Notes under the pieces: model-generated | Database searches by the model: none | What the model was told of the DNA's origin: nothing | Seen by the model: only the letters and a program-made list of their open reading frames with translations | DNA from: Bacillota bacterium | GTDB taxonomy: Bacteria > Bacillota > DTU030 > DUMP01 | DNA: 41,168 nt | Direction of reading: 5' to 3' | Assembly (NCBI GenBank): GCA_030154105.1 | Contig: JASKKP010000017.1 | Coordinates: 1 to 41,168, forward strand | Position numbers and translations under genes: made by a program | Part shown: in pieces, positions 31,900-39,289 of the stretch | How the letters are laid out: every line of letters begins with the position of its first letter | Position numbering within the stretch: the first letter of the stretch is position 1

Positions 31900-33382
31900 A
31901 GCCGCGGGATATTAGCTCAGGCCAGACTTCTTCGGGAGTCCCATCGGCTACGAGGCGGCCGGCATCGAGAAAGAGGACCCGATCGCAGTAATAGTCGGCA
32001 ATATAAGGGTCGTGGCAGACTAGAACTGCAGCACTCCCTGCCTCGGTAAAGCGACGCAGAGCAGTCAAAGCTACAGCCGCGGCGTGCGGGTCCTGGCTGA
32101 TGAGCGGCTCGTCGAGTAGCAGCACCTTAGGCCGGTAAGTAAGAACGGCGGCCAGGGCAAGGCGCTTTTTCTGCCCATGACTTAAGGTTTGCGGAGGCCG
32201 TTCCTCCAGCCCCTCCAGCTTGAAGGCTTCAAGGAGCGCCTTTGCTCGCTGCTGGCTTTCTTTTTCCGGAAGGCCGAAGTTGCGCGCCGGCAGCAGCAGT
32301 TCTTCCCACACCGTAGGCGCAAAAAGCTGGTGATTGGGGTTTTGCAGGACAAGTCCAAGGTGCTGAGCCCGCGCCAGAACGCGATCCGGCGCCGGGGCGC
32401 CCTCCAGAAATACTTTGCCGCGGCGAGGGCGCAGCAGGCCGAGCAGGGCGCGAAGGAGCGAAGTTTTGCCGCTGCCATTGGCACCCATGAGGGCCACTAG
32501 TTCGCCTTGACGCAGCGTAAAGCTGATGTCCCTCAGGACGCGGTGACCGCTGAAGTCGAGGCAGAGATTTTCCACCGTAAGAAGTGCCTTTCCCGGAGCT
32601 GCATTTTTCTGCAGACACCGTCTTCTCGGTTGGAGCGCCGGCGGTGCCAGATCGGGCAGCTGTACTCCGTAGGCGGCTAAGGTTGGTACCCATTGGCTCG
32701 CCTCAGCTAGGGAGCCGTCGGCAAGCACGCGTCCGCCAGAGAGAATCACCAGCCGGTCGGCACGGCCGGCCAGATAATGCAGCCGGTGCTCACAAACCAG
32801 GACGGTGAGACCGGACACGGCCTGAAGTTCTGCGATTGTCTGGAAAACCTCTTGGGTGGCCTGCGGGTCTAGGTTGCTAGTAGGTTCGTCCAGGATGAGA
32901 ACCGCCGGTCGGCAGGCAAGGGCTGCAGCAATGGCTACCTTTTGTTTTTCCCCACCGGAAAGGCTAGTGAGATTCCGGTCGGCCAGGTGGCTGGCTCCAA
33001 CTGCAGCCAGCGCCCACCGTACGCGCTCCACTACGGCGGCGCGCGAGATGGCCAGGTTCTCAGGTCCAAAGGCTACCTCGTCAACCACGCGCAGGGTGCA
33101 AAACTGCCCTTCCACGTCCTGCTGCACCAGGCCCACCTGGGCAGCCAGACAGTATACCTCGGAGGAACGCGGGTCAAGACCGTGGATTTCAATGGTGCCT
33201 GAAAGTTCAGCGCTCTGCCCGTGCGGGATAAAACCGGTCAAGCAGCGGGCGAGGGTGCTCTTGCCGCAACCGCTCGGCCCAGTAAGGGCGAGAAACTCTC
33301 CTGGGGAGACGGCTAGGTCGACGTCCCTAAGCCCCCAGGTGCCGTCCGGATAGCGGCAGGAAAAAGCGCGGAGGGTGATCAT
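31835..33382 (-). CDS. ykoD: Fused double ATP-binding protein of an ECF transporter (YkoD-like)
   Basis: 515 residues, two complete ABC ATPase domains in one chain. Domain 1 has Walker A GPSGCGKS, signature LTSLSGGEKQKVAIAAAL and Walker B VLILDEPTSNLD. Domain 2 has GANGSGKTS, LSHGQKKRLALAAVL (LSHGQ in place of LSGGQ, common in ECF ATPases) and VLLLDEPLISQDP. The fused form is typical of YkoD. It drives the S- and T-components encoded on either side, in the usual order S, A-A, T. Three bases separate it from the S-component gene; it overlaps the T-component frame. Confidence 0.93.
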   Translation of the reverse strand: MITLRAFSCRYPDGTWGLRDVDLAVSPGEFLALTGPSGCGKSTLARCLTGFIPHGQSAELSGTIEIHGLDPRSSEVYCLAAQVGLVQQDVEGQFCTLRVVDEVAFGPENLAISRAAVVERVRWALAAVGASHLADRNLTSLSGGEKQKVAIAAALACRPAVLILDEPTSNLDPQATQEVFQTIAELQAVSGLTVLVCEHRLHYLAGRADRLVILSGGRVLADGSLAEASQWVPTLAAYGVQLPDLAPPALQPRRRCLQKNAAPGKALLTVENLCLDFSGHRVLRDISFTLRQGELVALMGANGSGKTSLLRALLGLLRPRRGKVFLEGAPAPDRVLARAQHLGLVLQNPNHQLFAPTVWEELLLPARNFGLPEKESQQRAKALLEAFKLEGLEERPPQTLSHGQKKRLALAAVLTYRPKVLLLDEPLISQDPHAAAVALTALRRFTEAGSAAVLVCHDPYIADYYCDRVLFLDAGRLVADGTPEEVWPELISRGFAEFVPWYRQQPKEVHSSVFS

Positions 33383-33385
33383 ATT

Positions 33386-34420
33386 TCATTCGACCTTGAT
33401 GCGGGTTACTTGACGCACCCAGTAGCCACCGGCGTGCTCAGGGGCGATCAGGCGATAGGAGCCGTCTTTTTCTCGGATAAGGATGGTCTTCTCATCCTTA
33501 AGCAGGTCGGTCAAAGGAAATTCCACCGAGTAGCCGTCTCGGGCACTCACCGTTACCTTGGTGGCCGTGCCATCCGGCTGGGCGGCTGTCAAAATTTTTC
33601 TGATCGGCACACCGGTGTAGTCGCGCGGCGGTACGTAGGTAACGCTTCCTTTCAGCTCTGCCGTTACTGTTATGGCGCTGTCGGGAAAACTACCCTCCCG
33701 GTACGTATAAGGATGGGACACTTTCCCTTCGATGGTTACGGCCGGTGACGCCCAAGAAGGCTCGAAGACGAAGGCATAGTAGTACACAGCTCCTCCGGCG
33801 AGGAGGGCACCAAGAATGAGGGTTATAACGAACCTGGCGGTATGGGCAGAAGAGCCCTGCGGCCTTTGAGCCGCAATCCGCCCGTAATGCAGCAAGTCCA
33901 GCACCCCGCTGCCCAGATACCCAGCGAAAATAACGCCGGAAACTGCCGCCAGACCGATCATAAGGAGAATGTACCAAGCCGGGGCACCGGAAAAGTAAAG
34001 CAGCTGCATAAGAACAACCTCACTGACCGTCCCGGCCGCACCGGCAACGAGGTAAGCGCCCAACCCCGATCGCCGCCCCAGGGAAACCACGGCGTCCACC
34101 GCTGCCGCCTGCACGACACACACCAATACAATAACCACACCGTGAGTACTACCGGTAAGGAATTCCACCAGTCCTTTAAGGAGACCGGCCGCCAGAACGG
34201 CCCCGGGCTTGCGCACCAGCCCGGCCAGAACGATGAACCAGAACACGTGCAGCCCGCCCATGAATTGGCCGGCTCCGAACGGCACGCCGAAAAACTGGTT
34301 CAGCAAGTTACCCAGATACCCTACGTAGGTGCTGAGTACCCCACCTAAGGCGCTCAAGACGGCCATGGTAATTAGTTCCCGCGTAGTCAGGTAGTAGCCG
34401 CGCGTTTTATTTTGCCGCAC
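33386..34420 (-). CDS. ykoE: ECF S-component (YkoE family) fused to a SUOX-like domain
   Basis: 344 residues. The first 185 match the YkoE S-component: TTRELITMAVLSALGGVLST, VGYLGNLLNQFFGVPFGAGQ, FMGGLHVFWFIVLAGLVRKPG, LLKGLVEFLTGSTHGVVIV. These are six membrane helices with the substrate site facing outside. A seventh helix (FVITLILGALLAGGAVYYYA, about 195-215) then carries an outside domain of about 125 residues. That domain has the sulfite-oxidase-like molybdopterin-binding fold pattern (VTAELKGSVTYVPPRDYTGV ... VSARDGYSVEFPL ... GYWVRQVTRIKV). Typical YkoE lacks this tail; B. subtilis YkoE imports a thiamine precursor. GTG start. Specificity here is unknown; see the leader element upstream. 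Confidence 0.85.
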   Translation of the reverse strand: MRQNKTRGYYLTTRELITMAVLSALGGVLSTYVGYLGNLLNQFFGVPFGAGQFMGGLHVFWFIVLAGLVRKPGAVLAAGLLKGLVEFLTGSTHGVVIVLVCVVQAAAVDAVVSLGRRSGLGAYLVAGAAGTVSEVVLMQLLYFSGAPAWYILLMIGLAAVSGVIFAGYLGSGVLDLLHYGRIAAQRPQGSSAHTARFVITLILGALLAGGAVYYYAFVFEPSWASPAVTIEGKVSHPYTYREGSFPDSAITVTAELKGSVTYVPPRDYTGVPIRKILTAAQPDGTATKVTVSARDGYSVEFPLTDLLKDEKTILIREKDGSYRLIAPEHAGGYWVRQVTRIKVE

Positions 34421-35690
34421 CTCTTACCACCTCGATTTGCTTAACCTGCCTCACCCAACGAGCGCCGGCCGAAGGATTGACGTTCCAACCCTGCCCGGGC
34501 AGGGAGGTCCGGGCGCAGTCGGCATTGCTATAGAAGCAATCGGCAGGGGCCAGCACCAAGCGCGGACCTTCTTCCCACTCGGGCACCAGTTGCCCATCTT
34601 TCTCGTAGGCGAGGAGCATTTTTCCCTGCAATTTCAACCATTCTTCGCTGGGATAGAGATTCTCATAACCAAAATCCTGGTTGTAGCCGTCTTCAGCCAC
34701 CACTTTGAGCGTTTGGCCGGGAGAAAAACCGCCCGCTTCTTCGAGCAGAGAGGTAAGAAGCACTCCCCTATACTTGCCCTCGCCACCCCGGTTGCCGAAC
34801 CGGTTCTCAAAGGCTGCCTTGACTGTAACGGCGGGAAAGGCCAGCAGCTCTTCCAAGGTGAAAGTGCGGGTCGCTGATGGTGTGATAACCGTCACAGTAG
34901 GCTCCAAGGTTGGGCGCTCTACCGGTACCGCCTCCACTTTTTTCACTCGACCGTCCGAAAGCTGGACCCTGGTCCAATGGTGGAAGCCGCCGGCCGCCTG
35001 CGGCGCGTAAAGAGGCGCGCCGGCGCCGCCGGTAGTCACATAGGTGATGCCGTCCTTTTCCTGGCAGGCAAAAAGGTGAACGTGCCCGCTGAGGACGGCG
35101 ATGACCTGGTGCTGCCAGAAAAGTTCATGGAGCCGGGCGGCTTCTTCCGTGCGCTTTAAGGCGTGGTCTTCGCCCGGGCGAGGGTCCCACAGAGGAATGT
35201 GGAGAAAGACGAGCTTGGGACCCGGCCGGGCCAGTTCTGCCGTCAGCCAGTCCAGCTGCTCGCGGGAAAGCTCACCGTCGGCATCATCCAGGCCGATAAA
35301 GAGATACCCGTCTCGGCTAAACGACCAGTAAGGCGGTGAACCGGTAAATTCTTCAAAAAGGAGGCGTCCCTCACCGCGGACATCGTGGTTGCCCGGAACG
35401 GCGTAAAAGGGAACGCGCAGTTTGTCAACCTGCTCCTTAAACCTAAGGTATTGATCGTAAGTGCCAGCCGGTGTTAGGTCGCCGCAGTGGACGACCAAGT
35501 CCACACCTTCCGCATTGATTGCCTCGACAACATCTCCCCAAACAGCAGTCCGGCCCTGGCTATCGCCTACTACGGCTAGGGTAAGGCTGCGGGGGGTGGT
35601 AGCGGCGCAACCGGTAACCAAGAGCAGGCTGAAGAGGAGGATGAACGCCACATGCAGACGTTGCCTGCGCGACCGCACCGCCAGTACCAT
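34407..35690 (-). CDS. Lipoprotein metallophosphoesterase with a C-terminal SUOX-like domain
   Basis: About 427 residues. Lipobox LVTGC after an N-terminal hydrophobic stretch. The calcineurin-like phosphoesterase domain (about 35-255) has metal motifs VVGDSQ (Gln where His is usual), HCGDLTPAG, VPGNHDVRG, LHIPLWD and LSGHVHLF. The C-terminal 165 residues repeat the SUOX-like pattern seen in the neighbouring genes (FTLEELLAFPAVTVKAAFEN ... YRGVLLTSLLEEAG ... VVAEDGYNQDFGY ... ARWVRQVKQIEVV). Surface location is inferred. A role in dephosphorylating a substrate before uptake by the ECF transporter is a hypothesis. It overlaps the S-component start by 14 bases. TTG/ATG start pair at 35693/35690. 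Confidence 0.8.
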   Translation of the reverse strand: MVLAVRSRRQRLHVAFILLFSLLLVTGCAATTPRSLTLAVVGDSQGRTAVWGDVVEAINAEGVDLVVHCGDLTPAGTYDQYLRFKEQVDKLRVPFYAVPGNHDVRGEGRLLFEEFTGSPPYWSFSRDGYLFIGLDDADGELSREQLDWLTAELARPGPKLVFLHIPLWDPRPGEDHALKRTEEAARLHELFWQHQVIAVLSGHVHLFACQEKDGITYVTTGGAGAPLYAPQAAGGFHHWTRVQLSDGRVKKVEAVPVERPTLEPTVTVITPSATRTFTLEELLAFPAVTVKAAFENRFGNRGGEGKYRGVLLTSLLEEAGGFSPGQTLKVVAEDGYNQDFGYENLYPSEEWLKLQGKMLLAYEKDGQLVPEWEEGPRLVLAPADCFYSNADCARTSLPGQGWNVNPSAGARWVRQVKQIEVVRGAAK

Positions 35691-35715
35691 CAATGCCTAC
35701 CGCCTTCCTCCGAGT

Positions 35716-36744
35716 TTACTTAGGCAAATTGGTGAGGCGGATTTCGGCTACTTGCTTAACCCGCTCCTTGTTGCTTTTGAGGCCTGCTCCGGTGAGCGCC
35801 AGCGGGCCTTCGTCTGCCGGAAGCAATTCCCCGTCCTTCCAGTAGGCCAGGATGATGTTCTGGTTGCGCGCCACATCTTGGGAGGAAAGCTCTACCGAGT
35901 AGCCGTCTTTCGCCACCACTTGAACGATATAGCCCTTTTGGGCCAAGTCATCATTGAACACATAATGCCCGCCCGGGCTGTCGCCGCCGTCCACCATGGA
36001 GAGCACTATCCAAAGGGGAACACCCTTGTACTCGTGTTCTTTGCCCTCTTTGTCGGTGTGTTTATACGTAACAGCCGGGTGTGGACTGGCAGTGCAGGTG
36101 GCTAGACTTTCAAACGTGGAGCGGTCGAGTTCCGCTGTCTCGACGCCGCTCAGCTTTATCTTCCATTCCGCGGGCGCCTTGGTCAGGGCTATTTTGGCTA
36201 CGTTCTTCACCCAGAAATGGCCGTCAGTCAAAGGAGCATTGTCGCCAACGAAAGCAACCCGCGGCAGATCTTTTGCTTCTTTCCCATCTGTTTTGTAGGC
36301 CAGAATCATCTCCACGCCGCCAACCTTTGCCGGCGAGCCGTCCTGGTTGTAGGTCAGCAGGTTGCCGTCCACCTGATCGGCGGTGAAGGTCATGGTGTAA
36401 CCGTCAACTGCCACCACCTGCACGGCCTGTGTCATAGGATCCCATTTTAGCCGGGCCAGGATGTCTTTCATCTTGACGCCGGTAAAACCATCCGGTCCGA
36501 CGATGGTGCCCGTAGACTTTTTGTAGCCACCCTTAGCAGTCACGGCCGGAAACTGGGCCAGGTCTACCTTGCTGCTAATCCCAGCGGCATCCACAAGCTC
36601 TACCTCAACGCCGGCGGCCGGAGCGGGAGCAGCAGGCTCTTTTCCCGTTGGGGCGTTCTGCATGCCCGTGCAGCCAGCACCGCCGAGGAGCAGGACCAGA
36701 ACCAAGATCAGGGCACACGGTCTCAGGTTTTTCCAAGTCGTCAT
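35716..36744 (-). CDS. Lipoprotein with two SUOX-like (molybdopterin-binding fold) domains
   Basis: 342 residues. Signal peptide with lipobox GGAGC (about C25). Two copies of the domain lie at about 45-190 and 195-342. Copy 1: VDLAQFPAVTAKGGYKKSTG, FTGVKMKDILARL, VVAVDGYTMTFTADQV, MILAYKTDGKEA, GHFWVKNVAKIAL. Copy 2: LDRSTFESLAT, YKGVPLWIVLSMVDGG, VVAKDGYSVELSSQDVA, IILAYWKDGELLPADEGPLAL, RVKQVAEIRL. The fold family (PF00174-like) binds Moco in sulfite oxidases; an invariant Mo-ligand Cys is not obvious here, so catalysis is doubtful and binding more likely. First gene after the riboswitch-like leader. GGGAGG lies before the ATG. Confidence 0.8.
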   Translation of the reverse strand: MTTWKNLRPCALILVLVLLLGGAGCTGMQNAPTGKEPAAPAPAAGVEVELVDAAGISSKVDLAQFPAVTAKGGYKKSTGTIVGPDGFTGVKMKDILARLKWDPMTQAVQVVAVDGYTMTFTADQVDGNLLTYNQDGSPAKVGGVEMILAYKTDGKEAKDLPRVAFVGDNAPLTDGHFWVKNVAKIALTKAPAEWKIKLSGVETAELDRSTFESLATCTASPHPAVTYKHTDKEGKEHEYKGVPLWIVLSMVDGGDSPGGHYVFNDDLAQKGYIVQVVAKDGYSVELSSQDVARNQNIILAYWKDGELLPADEGPLALTGAGLKSNKERVKQVAEIRLTNLPK

Positions 36745-36765
36745 TTTTTCATTCCTCCCTTAGGT

Positions 36766-36804
36766 CATAAACTAAAGGCCCGTCCTGCGGAAAGCAGAAC
36801 GGGC
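36766..36804 (-). terminator. Riboswitch-associated intrinsic terminator
   Basis: Minus strand: GCCCGTTCTGC/GCAGGACGGGC stem (36804-36794 and 36788-36778, one G-T pair), loop TTTCC, followed by CTTTAGTTTA. It sits between the aptamer-like element and the lipoprotein start, where an expression platform would be. The T-run is imperfect. Confidence 0.6.
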
Positions 36805-36810
36805 ATAAGC

Positions 36811-36917
36811 TTGCCTTTCTCCTTTCCGCACCGGGAGGCAAGCAGGTTTCCCCGCTTACCCTATCGGTCCATCGCCTTAGCTGAGCCTTAGGCGGCTGGA
36901 CTCGGAGAAAAGTGGCA
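36811..36917 (-). promoter_or_regulatory. Moco-type riboswitch-like leader
   Basis: Read on minus, CTTTTCTCC (36912-36904) pairs with GGAGAAAGG (36822-36814) as the closing stem. Inside are GTCCA/TGGAC with an inner CGCCT/AAGGCG arm, then a 10-bp hairpin GGTAAGCGGG/CCTGCTTGCC capped by GAAA, then GCCTCCCGG. I remember the Moco (molybdenum/tungsten cofactor) RNA motif as having the CTCCGAG, GACCGA-AGGG, GCCTCCCGG and GGAAAGGAGAAAGGC blocks and a GNRA tetraloop. The layout and conserved-looking blocks fit, from memory only. It is followed by a terminator and genes with molybdopterin-fold domains. Confidence 0.6.
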
Positions 36918-36945
36918 TAAGCCTATTGTTATTTTTGCCAATGAA

Positions 36946-37295
36946 TAGCCTTTATTCTTTCTACAACCAAAAATTCTTTCCCGGCTGGGAGGCCTTCCCA
37001 GCTTTACTGTTCGCAGGCCTGCAAGCCAGCCAGCTTACCCTGGAACCCTTGAAAACCCTGGCTTCCTCTATGACCGATTGATTCCTCGCCTCTTCGTTGT
37101 TCTCATTCGCCACGCTTGCGCAAACTCCTGCTTAAAGAAGAGAGTGTTTGAAAAACTCCTTCTTCGCTCGCGTCTTTCCGCACCTTCTTGTGTCCGCCCG
37201 CTCGGGCCATGATGTTCGGCGCGGCTGACGAAAACAGCCACCCGGTCAGGTAGGGCCCGACCCGGCCGGCGGAACGGAGCCGGAACGGCAGGGAG
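36946..37295. other. 350-base intergenic region, no gene recognised
   Basis: A short plus-strand frame (36941-37081, 46 codons: MNSLYSFYNQKFFPGWEAFP..., ending SSMTD) has no ribosome site, and its 5' end overlaps the likely promoter of the riboswitch operon. After the stop, the same frame reads on for 17 codons. It could be an eroded gene. The stretch 36946-37180 is less GC-rich than its neighbours. I see no inverted terminal repeats or transposase signature. Confidence 0.35.
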
Positions 37296-38669
37296 CTACT
37301 TCAGCACCACTCGCACCTGAGGTAGGCGATCGGCCCGCACCTTACCCTGGTGGGTTTCGGCGGCTATGAACACCTGGGCGGCATCGCCCAAGACACTGCG
37401 GGGGATGGTAAAAACCACCGCGTTCCCCTCGGCCTGCCCGGCCGTCCCCGGCTGGCCGGCATCCTCCGGGTATCGAAGTTCCACCCGTCGCCGGATCGGC
37501 TCGGTTTGAGCTAGGGCTACCACCTCCAGTCGGTAGCTGAGTTCTTTCTTCACCAGCCCCCGGAGGCGAAGCCAAAGTTTTAGGTCTTGGCCATCCAGCG
37601 CGCCGTCCAGTTGCACGATGTCGGCGTCGCGTTCGAGCCGGTCGATGATGCTGTCGCCGGCAGGGTCAACGGCCAAAGTCTTTTGGCCGGCGCCTCCCGC
37701 GTCGGTGTTCAAGACTTCCGCGGCCGGGTAAGCCCAATAGAGCTCACTTGCCCGGGCAAAGCTGGTAAGGAAACCCCGCATCACCGCCACCTGCGACTTA
37801 TACTTTAAGATGGCGTTCAATTTTTTGGCCCTCTCTGGCCATGAGAGGTCGAGACGCAGCCATAAACCTTCGCGAGCGATGGGCGGGGGCGGCTCTAAGT
37901 TGCGGGCCAGGTCGGCGCCCCACGGCCGGGGCCAGTTGCTGTAGTGTACCAGGTAGGTATAAACCCTGGGCCGCCCGTGCCAACTTCGGTCGCCCTTTAA
38001 TTTCTCCAGAGCAAAGCTCACAAAAGCGCCGGCCGCCCAGTGGTCGGGGTGGCCTTCATGCGGACTGGGGAAGACCAGAACAGTAGGGTTTTCGCTGCGG
38101 ATAAGCTCCTCCATGCTGGCCAGGAGCGCCTGACCGGAGTAAACAGTGGCAAACGCCGGGCCTGTACCATACGGGGAAGCGGTAACACCCGTATAAGGTG
38201 ATCGGTAGGGACGGGCGGACGACCAGTAGTCCTGCCACAAGGCGGCCAGGCCGCGGTCGGGAAAGCCGAGAAAGACGACCGCTTCAGAGGGCACCCCCAG
38301 CACGCTGAGCGCCGCCAGAGCTTCCTTCTGCCTGAGCCGGCCAAAAGCGCGCATGGTGGACGGTGTGGTTTTGAGGACGCGCAGGCGGCGTTGGGCGGCG
38401 TAGCGGAAGGCATCGCCGCAGGTGAAGAAAACCACCTTTATCTTAGCCCCCTGCGCCACGGCCCTTTGGATCAGTCCGCCGGCACCAAGCGTTTCGTCGT
38501 CCGGGTGCGGAGCAAAGATGAGCACGCGGTCCCGGGCAGTTAGGTTAAGGTTGATTGGCCGGACTTCCGGGTTCGGGGCCGTCCCCAAAGGCAACACCCA
38601 AAAGTGCGCTCCTATCCCGCTGGCTAAGACGAGTAGGCCGAGAAACAGGACTCTGTACAACCGGCGCAT
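37296..38669 (-). CDS. PIG-L family deacetylase, membrane-anchored
   Basis: 457 residues from the ATG at 38669 (AAAGGAG upstream); a longer frame to 38714 overlaps the DedA gene and adds 15 atypical residues. An N-terminal membrane segment VLFLGLLVLASGIGAHFWVL is followed by the PIG-L/LmbE zinc domain (about 40-270): VLIFAPHPDDETLGAGGLI, VVFFTCGDAFRYA, and FPSPHEGHPDHWAAGAFV with the second metal-ligand set. The family de-N-acetylates GlcNAc-linked substrates. The C-terminal 170 residues look like a beta-sandwich (LSYRLEVVALAQTEPIRRRV). Its neighbours (DedA, Psd-like) point to glycolipid or wall modification outside the membrane; the substrate is unknown. Confidence 0.88.
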   Translation of the reverse strand: MRRLYRVLFLGLLVLASGIGAHFWVLPLGTAPNPEVRPINLNLTARDRVLIFAPHPDDETLGAGGLIQRAVAQGAKIKVVFFTCGDAFRYAAQRRLRVLKTTPSTMRAFGRLRQKEALAALSVLGVPSEAVVFLGFPDRGLAALWQDYWSSARPYRSPYTGVTASPYGTGPAFATVYSGQALLASMEELIRSENPTVLVFPSPHEGHPDHWAAGAFVSFALEKLKGDRSWHGRPRVYTYLVHYSNWPRPWGADLARNLEPPPPIAREGLWLRLDLSWPERAKKLNAILKYKSQVAVMRGFLTSFARASELYWAYPAAEVLNTDAGGAGQKTLAVDPAGDSIIDRLERDADIVQLDGALDGQDLKLWLRLRGLVKKELSYRLEVVALAQTEPIRRRVELRYPEDAGQPGTAGQAEGNAVVFTIPRSVLGDAAQVFIAAETHQGKVRADRLPQVRVVLK

Positions 38670-38683
38670 AATAGGCTCCTTTC

Positions 38684-39289
38684 CTATGGCTGCTGGCGAC
38701 GCCAGGTCAGCCAAAAGAAAAGCACGTAAACGGCGCCCACCAACACGCCCAGCAGGGTTACCAAGCCTAAAACCCGTGGACTAAGGAAGTGAGCGGCCGT
38801 CCGCCCCAGGTTAAGGTAAATGAGTTGCTGGGCGGTGCACCAGCCGAGCGAGGTGAGCGCCGAAAAAAAGAGGTAGGCCGAAAGGTTCATATGGGCTATA
38901 CCGGCCAGGAGAATGGCCGGCGTGCGGGTCAGACCGATGATGCGCGAGAGGACAATAGTTATCCCGCCCCAGCGGGCATACCATTTTTCCACCCGTGCTA
39001 TATCTTCCGGGCGCACACCTATTAACGGCCCGTACCTTTCCAAGAAGGGCCGCCCGCCCCAGAAGCCCAAGGCGTATCCTACAAGGGTGCCGGCAGTATT
39101 GGTTACCGTAGCCAGGACTAAAAGCGGAACGAGGGCGAGGTGCCCGCTGGCAATGAGGACTCCGGCCGCCAAGAAGAAGGCTTCGTAGGGTATACCGGGA
39201 AGGCCCGTTCCCTCGAGAAACATGATGAGCCCGTACATTCCCAGACCGGCCGGTGAAGAAAGGAGTTTAAGAAGGCCGTTTTCCGTCAT
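38684..39289 (-). CDS. DedA-family membrane protein
   Basis: About 201 residues from the ATG at 39289, which forms an ATGA overlap with the Psd-like stop; a GTG at 39307 is also open. DedA/SNARE-associated (VTT) fold: LIMFLEGTGLPGIPYEAFFLAAG near the N-terminus, the re-entrant TAGTLVGYALGFWGGRPFLERYG, and the conserved RIIGLTRTPAILLAGIAHMN arginine segment. Several DedA proteins flip undecaprenyl phosphate or phosphatidylethanolamine. The Psd-like gene just upstream makes a phospholipid-related role attractive. Confidence 0.9.
   Translation of the reverse strand: MTENGLLKLLSSPAGLGMYGLIMFLEGTGLPGIPYEAFFLAAGVLIASGHLALVPLLVLATVTNTAGTLVGYALGFWGGRPFLERYGPLIGVRPEDIARVEKWYARWGGITIVLSRIIGLTRTPAILLAGIAHMNLSAYLFFSALTSLGWCTAQQLIYLNLGRTAAHFLSPRVLGLVTLLGVLVGAVYVLFFWLTWRRQQP

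Noticed and set aside
36811-36917. TPP riboswitch expected before a YkoEDC operon
   Set aside because: The TPP hallmarks (GGGGTGCC...CTGAGA and ACCCTTTGAACCTGATCTGGATAAT) are absent in 36745-36945 on either strand.
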